From Debaryomyces hansenii CBS767 (lineage: Eukaryota > Ascomycota > Pichiomycetes > Serinales > Debaryomycetaceae), in NCBI RefSeq assembly GCF_000006445.2, contig NC_006049.2, positions 1,116,001 through 1,180,000 on the forward strand: DNA of 64,000 nt. Reading direction: 5' to 3'. This document shows, one piece after another, positions 9,626 through 19,548 of this stretch. The notes under the pieces were generated by a model. The model had not been told where the DNA came from. It saw only the letters and a list, made by a program, of their open reading frames with translations, and ran no database searches. Both the position numbers and the translations under genes were made by a program. Within the stretch, counting starts at the first letter, position 1; the number at the start of each line of letters is the position of its first letter.

Positions 9626-9992
9626 TTTTGTTGTTTGTTACTCTTTGTTACTACCTTTTCTGACCTATTAGTCAATTCTTCAACACGTAGTCTCTTAAAC
9701 CGTATATATATATACCTTTAAATGTTGATTTCCGATAGGCCGTGGTTATTTAGATTCCATCACATGTAATTCGTGGGGATATACGAGCGATCTTTATATT
9801 TGTTATATAAGGTCAGATATCACTTATTACTACATTTGGAAATCTACAGAATATTATCCCAAATTAACATTATTACTGTATTAGGAAGTCAACAATAAGC
9901 ACGACATCAGCTCATTAGTGTATAAATTCATTAGTAGAGATTGGACTACCCTGGAGTTAAGAACAAGTCCAGTTAGACAAGGTTATCGTAAG
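9626..9992. promoter_or_regulatory. Divergent promoter of the ANT1-type carrier and the small membrane protein
   Basis: A 367-nt AT-rich gap. An alternating TA run at about 9702-9714 lies roughly 80 nt upstream of the carrier ATG and could serve as its TATA element. I found no clear oleate response element. Nothing else is recognised. Confidence 0.4.
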
Positions 9993-10298
9993 ATGGAAAC
10001 GCAAAAAGGATTGTTTACCAAGTTGGGAGTATTCGGCGCTATTGCCGTCACACTTGCTTTGGCTGGGAAAAGACATATTTCAATGAGGAAGGATATCAGA
10101 CATAGAAGCGACAGTGATGCGCTTGTAGATACGAAACAACGGGAGTTTGAAAACAAAACTTTGAGACCAGGGGTTCCCATGAATGATGGTGAGACTAAAT
10201 ACAAAAGGGAATCGAAGTTCGTTGGAGCGGGATCTTCGTACTCGAGCAGAAAGCCTGGAGACAGGCTCTCGATCATGGCATACTTCGGATGGGACTAG
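9993..10298 (+). CDS. Small single-pass membrane protein of unknown function
   Basis: A 101-aa protein I do not recognise. A hydrophobic helix (LGVFGAIAVTLALAG, about residues 11-25) follows a short Lys-containing N-terminus. The rest is charged, with many Arg/Lys, and ends in the aromatic MAYFGWD. This layout fits a mitochondrial or ER tail-out protein with one N-terminal anchor. The frame is open up to a GTG at 9918, but the first ATG is at 9993, used here. It is convergent with the Afi1/Anr2-like gene. Coding status rests on the open frame, length and plausible topology only. Confidence 0.6.
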   Translation: METQKGLFTKLGVFGAIAVTLALAGKRHISMRKDIRHRSDSDALVDTKQREFENKTLRPGVPMNDGETKYKRESKFVGAGSSYSSRKPGDRLSIMAYFGWD

Positions 10299-10432
10299 AG
10301 AGTTTAGTAGAGCAAGAGGAGAGAAAGTAGTACGGAGAAGAATGGGATATAAGAGACTACAGTTGTCGAAATGGAAAAATTGCAAATAGGGTGTAAATAT
10401 GGAATTAGGCAATAAATAGCAGTGTACATAGA

Positions 10433-12346
10433 TCATTGATGAATAGCTAATAAATCTTTGAAAGCCACTTCGTACATCATGTTTGACTTAACGAAATTTT
10501 CGAAACACCATCCGCAGAGAAAGTTCTCGCGGAGTTCTTGTAGGATCATAATAACGATGGATTTGATCTTGTCGTCGTGGTTGAAAAGGTTGAGCAAGAG
10601 GAGCTCGATGCCCTTGTTCTTTTCGAACACCGTAGGGTTGCCGTGGGCAGAACGAGTCTGTAACGTGGCAGACGAATTAGGAGGAATCAAATACGTCGAT
10701 AGCAAGAATACCTCAAGAGTCTTGCCGCTTATCAAGTACTTCAACACGTTATACCATATGTCCCAATCATTGAGCTTATTAGACGAGCTATTCAAGCTTT
10801 GCAAATGGTACTGCAAATCGATCATAACATGCATCTCATTTGCCAAATTGGGCAACAATAGGTTGTACTTTATTTTACCGCTGTACAATTGGCTCTGAAA
10901 CTTCTTGGAGATCGATTGATAGCACGACATTTCAAGTAACTTGTTGGAATCACTCGTCCAGAAGTACCCAATTCCATCAAGCAATAATGTAGACTGCTGA
11001 TCCCGGGGTAGTAAGTCATTATTGAAATTTTTCAGACTTAATAGAATACGAACAATTTCGTTAATGTGCCTTCTGAATATCATTTGAACTGTAGTTAAGT
11101 CGTCGTTATAGTTAAAAAGCGATAACTGTAACGTAGACAAAAACTTTGCATCCTCCGAAATAATAGAATTTTTGAACATGTTCTGTTCAGAACTTACGGG
11201 CTTCGAAGAATTGGATGATAAGAATAATTCATTCGAATCTAGGTCGTATAATAAATCCCATAGTTTGTGATTGTACTTGAAAAATGGATTAATTGTACCC
11301 GCAATATATGAATCACATTTTTTAAGGCAATCAATCTTCGAAACATCAAGAATCGGGAAGATATTGTAGTTGGTCAATAATCCGCTTAGGATTCCTCCAC
11401 CAGTAATTATTTTCAACATTAATAAGATATTGTTAATGATATATCCGGCCGAGTTATCATAACTTAGAAAAATGATCTTTTTCCCTACCAAAATTGCATT
11501 AATTAATATTATAATTGGTGGAGTTTGTTGTCCATAGATTGTCAATTCACTGTTGTGTAAATCAGTCACAAGTCTTGCGTTTAAAAGATTTATCAAATCG
11601 GCTTTAAAATTTAGGTCTGTTGGGTTTAGGTAATCTCCTATAGAATCAGGTAAATCTATCATCGGGATCTTAATAGGAATGTTCATATTATTAAAGTTAA
11701 TGATCGAGTTGAAACTTAAATCCTTTCTAATAAACAAGTCAAAATTAAGGTTTTCCACCTTATTTAATTCCAATATTGTCAGTCTAAAGGCCTCATCTTT
11801 ATATATCCTATCGTTTATCGGTAAATCTAGGATAGAAGTAATCAATAGCTTTTTAATTATAGACAATGAATTTCCTAAACTGAAGTTTTTGACGCTAATT
11901 GCTTCATACAAATTCTCCAAGTGTTTTATCTCATTTTCTTTGAAATAACTATTCAAGCATAACGTCAATAACGGACGGAAATTCTTAAAATACGGAAGTT
12001 TGGTTATAATCGATATTGACTTTACTCTGGAACCTCGCTCATATGAATCATGCTTCAAGCTATTAACGATAGTATATAAGTAATAAGGCTCTTCGTCACA
12101 TGTGGTCTTGTCGTAGAGATATTGAAAGTCTCCTGTTTCTCTGTCTTTAAACAATAAAAATAGCGTAAAATCTTCCTCTCTTTTATGTATTTGGTCCGGT
12201 ATCATTATTTCTGGTAGAAACGTCAAATTCGTTTGCAATCCAGGAATTTCACGAGGAACTTGATGAATTAAGGACAGTCCTTGATCTATATGAAACTCAG
12301 CTGTTATTATATATTCAATGTTACTCATACTTAAAATTGTCTTCAT
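10433..12346 (-). CDS. Afi1/Anr2-family SPA/DENN-type protein
   Basis: Likely a member of the fungal Afi1/Anr2 group, which carries an Afi1 docking domain plus the SPA (stabilisation of polarity axis) region related to DENN proteins. Afi1 helps place the Arf3 GTPase in polarised growth. The N-terminal IEYIITAEFHIDQG and EIMIPDQIHKREEDFTLFLL segments match the conserved docking-domain pattern (AEFDID and LPDGAH-ReEDWT in relatives). At 637 aa it is closer in length to Anr2 than to Afi1, and I cannot decide between them. Two ATGs are possible, at 12346 (used) and 12328 (MSNIEY), the latter aligning better with family starts. Confidence 0.68.
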   Translation of the reverse strand: MKTILSMSNIEYIITAEFHIDQGLSLIHQVPREIPGLQTNLTFLPEIMIPDQIHKREEDFTLFLLFKDRETGDFQYLYDKTTCDEEPYYLYTIVNSLKHDSYERGSRVKSISIITKLPYFKNFRPLLTLCLNSYFKENEIKHLENLYEAISVKNFSLGNSLSIIKKLLITSILDLPINDRIYKDEAFRLTILELNKVENLNFDLFIRKDLSFNSIINFNNMNIPIKIPMIDLPDSIGDYLNPTDLNFKADLINLLNARLVTDLHNSELTIYGQQTPPIIILINAILVGKKIIFLSYDNSAGYIINNILLMLKIITGGGILSGLLTNYNIFPILDVSKIDCLKKCDSYIAGTINPFFKYNHKLWDLLYDLDSNELFLSSNSSKPVSSEQNMFKNSIISEDAKFLSTLQLSLFNYNDDLTTVQMIFRRHINEIVRILLSLKNFNNDLLPRDQQSTLLLDGIGYFWTSDSNKLLEMSCYQSISKKFQSQLYSGKIKYNLLLPNLANEMHVMIDLQYHLQSLNSSSNKLNDWDIWYNVLKYLISGKTLEVFLLSTYLIPPNSSATLQTRSAHGNPTVFEKNKGIELLLLNLFNHDDKIKSIVIMILQELRENFLCGWCFENFVKSNMMYEVAFKDLLAIHQ

Positions 12347-12560
12347 CGATATTAATTAATCTTCAAGCTACCCTCAATTTCATTCATATGTAATAAAAAT
12401 GAACGTTCCAAATCGAACTTTTTTCTCGTGTAGATTATTTAACGCGAAAACAATGCTAGTGTTTGCCTAAGTTTCAAATGCATTCTTCAGTGTAACGGTA
12501 CAATAATAATTTTACAATTCAATTACATACTATATAAATCAATTATATATGAAAACAAGA

Positions 12561-14036
12561 TCAGTTATCGAAATAATCGGCCATTTCTTGATCTAATTGT
12601 TCAACAGTCTTCTTAGATCTCTTAGCTGGCTTCTTTGCTTGAGCTGGCTTAGCCTTCTTACTCTTCAAGTTGGCCTTAGCAGCAGCCTTGGCGGCAGCAA
12701 GCTTAGGGTTCGCAGCCTTAGGGCCAGCGACCTTAGGACCAGTAACCTTGTTAGGTGCAATTCTTGAGGTTAATGGCTTCTTAGTAGGATCAACAATTAA
12801 TTCTAATTTCAATTTAGAAGATCCACCATCAATTGGAGCACCATTATACTTTTCAACAGCCTTACTAGCAGACTTACTAGATTTGAAGATGATAGTAGCA
12901 ATACCCTTAAATTGACCCTTTTCGTTGTAAGATAAAGCAATGTTTTGAACACCTCCAACCTGTGATTGGAAAAAATCCTATTTATGTTAGTCAAATGTTA
13001 TTTCTATAAGAAGAATTTTGTTAATTTCAATTATGTCTTATTAATTATTGTCATGTAATGAATTTCATCTATTATTTATCTGATAATCGTTCCACATGAT
13101 TGTATCCTATACTTTCACCAGTCCCTGCGACAGCATTACAATTTTCACAACCAAGTTCCAGTAATGCAATCTAGAAGTCTCACGCGCAATGTAGTCATGT
13201 CTTTTGACTATCCTGAACCGGAGACGAAATGATCGAGAAAATTTCGGTCCTTAGTATCCAGTGTCTGCAGACAAATCACAATTGCTGGTGGTGGAATTAC
13301 TCACGAATCATATTATGATAATATCAGTTGAGTATTAGCACACGCATAATATTGCGACGTATTATTAAGATAAGACAGTATATCACGTTGAATCAGTCAA
13401 TTTCATGCAGACTCTACTCAATTGTGAGGCCATTATCAGATAAATAATAAATTTCCGTACCAGACGGTTACGTAAAAGGTAGCGATATTAAAAATATCTA
13501 TTTCTTTGTATTTCAACTCTAAAAGTGAAAAAAAGAAAGCACTCCATAGGTCTAAACGGTCTAACCATTAGCCTAGTTAGCAAAGAAAAAAACATGCCAT
13601 TTCTATAATCCATTCCCAATTTTAGACCCAAATATTGGTCTCCCAATGTATACCCTATACCGATTTAAAAGTCCAATTCACACACCAATAAATAAATAAA
13701 ACACAAAAAACAAAATAACAAAATAGAAAGAAAACTCGTATCAAAGTTGAATTAAAAGAATCTTCATGATTAATTCAAACATACCTTAATAGCATCTAAT
13801 TTAATATCTCTTGGCAATCCATAAACAACAACTTTAGTAGCATAAGACACGTCTACAGCAGTTGATTTCTTAGGAGCAGCTGGGGTTGATTTCTTGAAAG
13901 AAACAATTGGCTTTTTGTTTGATGCACCAATTTTCTTCCCAACTTTACCATTACCACCACGATTTAATCTCTTGGATTTAATCGATTTTCTGGAAGTGGA
14001 AATAATATCGTCTAATGATTTATCTAATGAAGACAT
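12561..14036 (-). CDS. YRA1: mRNA export adaptor Yra1 (ALY/REF), one large intron
   Basis: RNA-binding adaptor that links TREX and the Mex67-Mtr2 receptor for nuclear mRNA export. Exon 1 is 13785-14036 (84 codons) and exon 2 is 12561-12977, giving 222 aa, close to 226 in S. cerevisiae. N-terminal MSSLDKSLDDII is the conserved REF-N box. The RRM runs from VVVYGLPRDIKLDAIK across the splice into DFFQSQVGGVQNIALSYNEKG, and the C-terminus ends in the REF-C box with LDQEMADYF. The linker has Pro/Ala/Lys-rich repeats. S. cerevisiae YRA1 (YDR381W) adjoins RPP2B and NKP1, both also in this window. Confidence 0.95.
12978..13784 (-). other. Large YRA1 intron with GACTAAC branch site
   Basis: An 807-nt intron on the minus strand: donor GTATGT at 13784-13779, branch motif GACTAAC at 12992-12986, acceptor TAG at 12980-12978. 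In S. cerevisiae the YRA1 intron is similarly long (about 766 nt), follows an unusually long first exon and has the same non-canonical GACTAAC; it mediates negative autoregulation through poor splicing. Here exon 1 is 252 nt. No snoRNA or open frame was seen inside. Confidence 0.92.
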
Positions 14037-14974
14037 TTTTTGAATGATTAGCTAGTTAATTAACTTATGTAAAGTAATTAAGAAAGAAATCAAATGGTTA
14101 ATTAGTCCTATTCTGCTGGTTAAAATCGGCGACGGGCGAAAATTCATCGTGATATAATTTACACTGAAAGGGGACCATAATTACACATATATGATTTTGC
14201 AATCAATTTTGACTTCTATGAAAGCCATAGATCCAAGGACAAGATATGGTTGAATCATAATCACTTAGATCGATAACTTATGTGGGTTTACCTGTATCGT
14301 TAGTATAAATCAGATGATATTATTAATTCTCTTTAAGGAATTTTCAGCAATTGTTAAAAATAGACGAAAATTGATAAAACTAGTGAAAAGTTGATAAGAA
14401 TAGATAAGATAACAATAGGACTTAGGTTGTTTAGCAACATTAAAATTTTAGAGGTGTATTAACTTATCTATTCTGACTATATTCATGTACGCAACAAAAG
14501 CCATGAAGTACTAGATTCACGTATAATCAACAGAAGGATAATCTGTAAGGAGCTACAACCATGTGTTATTAATTAAAAGTTTCACTATATTATACGAGGA
14601 AATTAAATGCTTGTTCTAGCAATTCTGCTGAGAGAATCTTATCGCAATGTAATTAAATAGAAATGAAGATGAAAATGAGATAGTGGCTTAAGGCCCCTGC
14701 TCATTGTCGGATGAATTGAAAGTCTACTATGAGCCTGTCAATAGAAGAAATGCATCAGATATTTGCCGATTAGTGCAAAGCAGCATTCAATAGTGTATGG
14801 TAATTGACTGACATCTAACATAGATGCAATCATGAATGAAGTCTAGTGGTCGGCAACTTTCCTAATCGGTAAGCTGCTGGCCTCAGGTAATGAAGCAATT
14901 AGTCTTTTTTTCATATTAGTTCTGAAGTGCTTCTAAGTACTGATTCTATGAAATTGTCCGATCTGTCGATTTAT
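14037..14974. other. Intergenic: YRA1 promoter and 3' flank of the STP-type gene
   Basis: A 938-nt AT-rich gap between two minus-strand genes. The part next to 14037 should contain the YRA1 promoter and the part next to 14974 the 3' end of the STP-type gene. No open frame over 60 codons, tRNA or repeat was seen. Confidence 0.5.
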
Positions 14975-16105
14975 TTAAAACTCTTCTTTCAATTCATCCT
15001 TAGCTGACCCTTGGCAGCCGTGACCGTTTTCGATATGGGTATCTAACCATTTCATATTATTTTCAAAATACTGGAAACATCCCGCACAGCGACCACTGAC
15101 CGAGCTTCTTTCGCTTGATTTGGTTCCGGGAGGGTAAATAAAATGTAAAGCTTTTAAATGGGTCTTATAAGTATCCCTTCTAGAGAAGCCACCTGTAGGG
15201 TGACATTTTGTGCCGGTTGCTTCGTTACCAGGATCTTTATAGAACGGACATTTGAATGCTTTTAATGAGTTGTGCTTCTTAACATGACGGGTTAAATATC
15301 CCTTGACCTTGAAATTGGCCTCGCAATGCGGACATTTATGTTTCAATAAATCGTCGTCTTTATTATTCGTAGTTCCCTCATTATATTTAGGTTGAGATTG
15401 AAGCTTCTTCCCTGTGGGCGAATTAGTTTGTTCAGTAGCAAAGTCTGGAATAGAATGCAAAGTGTGATTTGAGGGTTGTGAAACTGAAGACATTAGCTGA
15501 TGGGAAGACTGGTCGTGGTGATATGGCTGTGGTTTGGGTAAATCTTGGATCAAATCGTTAAATAAACGATCAACATCGTAGAGCGACAGATTATTGTATG
15601 ACAACGGATCCATATCATACTGAAATCTGATGTTGGTAGCAGCTTCCGAAGACGTATTAGAAGCATCTTCTTCGTGTTTTCTCTTTTTGAAGCCGCTTTT
15701 CCACGAATCGTCCTCCTCAGGACTTACGAACCCTTCACTTGAAGAGTAAAACTCGTACGGTTCTTCTAACGAAGGATACCTTTCGGGTTTCTGTTTCTCT
15801 TCTCCGGCACCGTATTTGAATGCCAGTAAATTATTGTCGAAACAAGCGTTGGAATTGTAGTTTGCGGTTCCTAACTCATAGCTGAAATCAAATGTATTGG
15901 TGCTGAAAAGTTCCAAATCATCGGCCGCACATGCCACGGCCCCTCTACTGACCAATCCTGGAAAGCTAGCCCTATTTAACGGTGGGAAAAGCTTATCCTT
16001 GCTGTAGAAGATCGTGTTCAAAAACTTGAACACATTGAGCTTAATGTTCAAGATATCCTTGTTGAATTTGGTGGGGGAGTCGTTCAATATTCCAAGAGAC
16101 AACAT
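14975..16105 (-). CDS. STP-family C2H2 zinc-finger transcription factor
   Basis: Zinc-finger factor of the Stp1/2/3/4 group. Finger 1 (CPHCEANFKVKGYLTRHVKKH, in two parts C-x2-C and H-x3-H) is followed by CPFY with GGFSRRDTYKTHLKALH and a third CAGC-type finger ending in HIENGHGC, the exact three-finger order of Stp1/Stp2. Stp1 and Stp2 are latent membrane-signalled factors released by Ssy5 cleavage after amino-acid sensing. The N-terminal NVFKFLNTIFY near residue 24 is amphipathic and could be the cytoplasmic retention/degron region, an inference. At 376 aa it could equally be an Stp3/4 member, so no symbol is given. A long intergenic region lies upstream. Confidence 0.82.
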   Translation of the reverse strand: MLSLGILNDSPTKFNKDILNIKLNVFKFLNTIFYSKDKLFPPLNRASFPGLVSRGAVACAADDLELFSTNTFDFSYELGTANYNSNACFDNNLLAFKYGAGEEKQKPERYPSLEEPYEFYSSSEGFVSPEEDDSWKSGFKKRKHEEDASNTSSEAATNIRFQYDMDPLSYNNLSLYDVDRLFNDLIQDLPKPQPYHHDQSSHQLMSSVSQPSNHTLHSIPDFATEQTNSPTGKKLQSQPKYNEGTTNNKDDDLLKHKCPHCEANFKVKGYLTRHVKKHNSLKAFKCPFYKDPGNEATGTKCHPTGGFSRRDTYKTHLKALHFIYPPGTKSSERSSVSGRCAGCFQYFENNMKWLDTHIENGHGCQGSAKDELKEEF

Positions 16106-17630
16106 ATCATCGGTATCCTATACTTTAATATATCGTCGCAGATTAATTTTTCCAATATGACAATATACTTCTAAACCGTCACTTATCCTTCTTTATAACA
16201 CTTCTTTCTACTTTTTAGACTTCATCTTTATCGTATATATTCTCCATTTGCAATAAATTGTATTCCAGCCATTATTAGCCAATGAAATTAAAGAAACTAA
16301 TCTCAAGTTTTGGTACGGCATTTCTACAATTAGAATTGTACATCTTTCGGTATTTCGGTTCCATTTTCCTAATTTTCACCTCCACATATTGATTACAGCA
16401 CTGCTACATGCTCCGCATATGATCTGACACCATAGGTATACTTTAGCACCTTCAATTGTGGCCATTAGTAATGATCTTGTATTACTTGTGGGTGTAAAAG
16501 GCTAGAGAGAAAAGGTGAGAAATGGATTTCGGAGATAGTCGGACATATATACACCCACGGTTAAGCTCAAAAGTAACCTTGTTGCATTGGCGAGCAATCT
16601 ATTATATGGCGATTTTAGATTGCACATCTGACTATTGCCTGAATAAATCGGAGAAAGGCGAGGGGTGTGTACCGGATTCGGATGTTCACTATTGAATAAT
16701 GCCTATGTTGCTTTCCCTTTGGGGTCCTCTGAAATTGATAGTTAACGTGAAGTATATACAAGAAATTTGACTTGGCCCAGGTATAGGTGGAGAACAAAAG
16801 AAGAGCTCGAGTATGTAGAGGATTGTATTAATGTAGGGATGCTTCGATTGAGATATTATTTCGTGTATGCAAATCGGGTAAATATTAACTGGAAAAGCAT
16901 ACATTTTGTGGACTAGATAAAAGAACCACAATTTTGCAGTGATGTTGTAGTTTGACGAAAATTGCAAAATTCGAAGAAAATTAGGAATTTGAAATTTGCA
17001 TCTATTATACTTAGACCTACAAGACAAGTATATTATACAGGGATGTTTACACACTATATTTTGCAAAGTGAATTATTCTGGAAAAGCAAAGAATGGTCTA
17101 TTCAGAAATACTAAATTAGTTAGAGCCAGCATCTCACAGATAGACAATCGGTATTGTTTCATATAAACATGGAAATAGTCGTTTTCTAAAGTGAATGGGG
17201 TCTAATAGCCGTTGAACTTACCTTGAATTACTGGTAATATCAATAAGGGAGCTGGTCTAAATTCGGTAATTTTCACAACCATGCTATACTACGGAGATTC
17301 TACCATTCTAATTCTTCTAACTCTATTTTGAACTTATATATTACAACTTAATAATTGCATTTAGGTCTACGTACAATTGCTCAGTATTACATGCTATACT
17401 CAGTCGTACTACATACTTTGATGCTACACCACTAAAAGCAACAGGTTCGTGTAAATCAGTTATTTAGAGAGATATTTGTGAAGTACCAACTATTAAATCA
17501 GTCCGATACACACACTCACATAAGAACTAGTAGATGATCTCGTATGCCGGAGACGGTCTACTTCGTCTAACAATTGTAGTCGAATCCAGTAAGGGAGTTT
17601 TAGAACGATATTCCAAATGCTTACATAATA
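16106..17630. promoter_or_regulatory. Long divergent regulatory region between STP-type gene and RAX1
   Basis: At 1.5 kb this is the longest gene-free stretch in the window. It lies between two divergent genes, so it probably contains both promoters; long promoters are common for regulatory genes in CTG-clade yeasts. The minus-strand open frames at 16615-16797 and 16689-17066 show low-complexity composition without any recognisable motif and are not called. No tRNA A or B box was found. Confidence 0.5.
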
Positions 17631-19163
17631 ATGATTTGTTTACCTTTTCAAAAATTTGTGTATTACAGTAGATCATTGTATGAAAAGGCTTTCAAGTTAT
17701 ATGCTCAGTATATAGCTATACCATACCTACTGAAGAGCATAATGGACGAAAAGTATCAGGCCGACTTTCCGAACTCACACAAGCTCTCGAATATCGATAA
17801 CTTGAATATGACGAACCAGTCGGTTCAACGAAATCGGCTTCCAACGCTAGGAGAAATATTGGCAAATAAGACGAAACCGCCAGTAAGCTTGCATAACTTT
17901 TATGACTATATGAAAGTAACGGATCACAATTCAGATTACCTAGACTTCTGGTTTGATTTGGTGAATCACTTGAATTTGTGTAAGCATTATATTTGGGGGT
18001 TGAGAGAAAGCATAGTCAGACAGTCATATAACGGGAATCGTCATTCTATGCCTATACTGGACAGGTCTAAGGCCAAATCAGTTTCATCTTCCATTTTATT
18101 AGACCTTATAGTGAATGATAATTTTTTGCAGGGCAACGACTCTAGGAGGTTATCACAGTTCTTGCGAGGTGACTTGGAGGTAAACCCAAGGCTATCCGAG
18201 TTAATTAGTATCTATGATGAACAAACGGTCGCCAACAACGCGGGTCAAACAGAGCAAACGGGGCACACAGGCTACGCAGGATACACAGGTAATGACTCTA
18301 CTACTTCCATACACAGTCCCGTATATAATAATACCAACGGTAAGAGAGTATCGTCGAATTCGAGGTTGTTAGAAGATGATTCGTACGTTTCGAACCAGTT
18401 AAACATTACAGATGCTGACAAGTCGCAAGTATTTTCCCAGCCAAAATACATGCCGCTAGAACAACCACCACGTAAAAGAATTTCGTCAGTGAACCCGAGC
18501 ACGATCGAAAAGCTCATCAATAACTCGCCAGGTATGTCAGAAAGAAGTTCATTTATCACTAGAGATAACTTGAAAGAATCATCCAAGAATTTATTGTTAA
18601 AATACTTCGTCGAGGATTCGGAGAAAGATTTAAATTTACCAGGTAGCCTTAAGAATGATATTGTAAGAGCCATAGAAGTGGAAGGTAGAGACGATCCAGA
18701 TGCATTTAGTAACGTGAAAATTTACGTCTTCAATCGATTAGAGAACTACTACTTGCCAAACTTTTTGGATCTAGTCGCGATAAAGAACATCAACCGTACT
18801 AGTAATAACTTTCTTGTTTCATACGGGAGAATCATCTTAGGATTCTTCTTCTTATTCATTGGGTTCTGGATGAGCTATATTTTTCTATTCTTGAACTACA
18901 GTAAGGGCAAAAGGCTCTATATCATCATCCCCTTCATAATATCTGCATACTGCTTAATATCATCGATTTACTTCATAGACCCAATATTGGTGTGGCTTGG
19001 CTATAGTGAATCATTTACAAGCGAAAACTACTTGATTAAGATCAAAGAAAAATTCATTCATAGACTATTAATCAAAAGGAGCTTGTGGGTAACAGCACTA
19101 ATTTTGTTGTTTACAGCTGTGTTTACAGTACTATTTAGCTTAGTTCCCGGTCATAGATTGTAA
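17631..19163 (+). CDS. RAX1: Rax1-like RGS-domain membrane protein (bipolar budding)
   Basis: Plasma-membrane protein that with Rax2 marks the division remnant and distal pole for bipolar bud-site selection. The 510-aa protein has LPTLGEIL, then PVSLHNFYDYM and DYLDFWFDLVNHLNLCKHY, the start of the RGS-like fold, which is split by a long Ser-rich insert including the short GYAGYTG repeat. The RGS fold resumes around ILLKYFVE. Three C-terminal membrane segments follow (about residues 401-423, 430-450, 482-506). The ATG at 17631 is used; one at 17742 (MDEKYQ) aligns better with shorter homologues and may be the real start. Confidence 0.85.
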   Translation: MICLPFQKFVYYSRSLYEKAFKLYAQYIAIPYLLKSIMDEKYQADFPNSHKLSNIDNLNMTNQSVQRNRLPTLGEILANKTKPPVSLHNFYDYMKVTDHNSDYLDFWFDLVNHLNLCKHYIWGLRESIVRQSYNGNRHSMPILDRSKAKSVSSSILLDLIVNDNFLQGNDSRRLSQFLRGDLEVNPRLSELISIYDEQTVANNAGQTEQTGHTGYAGYTGNDSTTSIHSPVYNNTNGKRVSSNSRLLEDDSYVSNQLNITDADKSQVFSQPKYMPLEQPPRKRISSVNPSTIEKLINNSPGMSERSSFITRDNLKESSKNLLLKYFVEDSEKDLNLPGSLKNDIVRAIEVEGRDDPDAFSNVKIYVFNRLENYYLPNFLDLVAIKNINRTSNNFLVSYGRIILGFFFLFIGFWMSYIFLFLNYSKGKRLYIIIPFIISAYCLISSIYFIDPILVWLGYSESFTSENYLIKIKEKFIHRLLIKRSLWVTALILLFTAVFTVLFSLVPGHRL

Positions 19164-19548
19164 CAATCTTGTGAATGTATGCATTAATATAATAATAACT
19201 TAGGTGTAGATCTAGCGAGCAGGATATGGAGCACATATAGATTCTTGGCTCGTACGAAACAATCACCGTACACCAAATCGAGGCATTACGATCAATTACA
19301 GTAGGTGTACACAATGCTGTCAGAAACAAGCTAATGGTATCGAGAGCAGAGCCACAGATAAAAATTCTTCCTCATCGCATCTGTAACCACAACTCGCAGT
19401 TAATCCTCCCCTAGATCCTACATTCACATTGCTAAATCATATCATACATATAATTAAATACAGAAAGTGTGTTACTATTATAATATATAATAAACAAAGA
19501 GAATTTTATAGAAATACTTAGATTAAATTAGTGATCAGTAGGTCAAGC
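19164..19548. other. Convergent gap between RAX1 and RPL19
   Basis: 385 nt of AT-rich sequence between two converging genes, carrying both 3' UTRs. No further feature recognised. Confidence 0.5.

Noticed and set aside
16615..17066. Two overlapping minus-strand ORFs (60 and 125 codons) in the long STP-RAX1 gap
   Set aside because: Low-complexity, Tyr/Ile/Cys-rich translations with no motif; typical chance frames in AT-rich promoter DNA.
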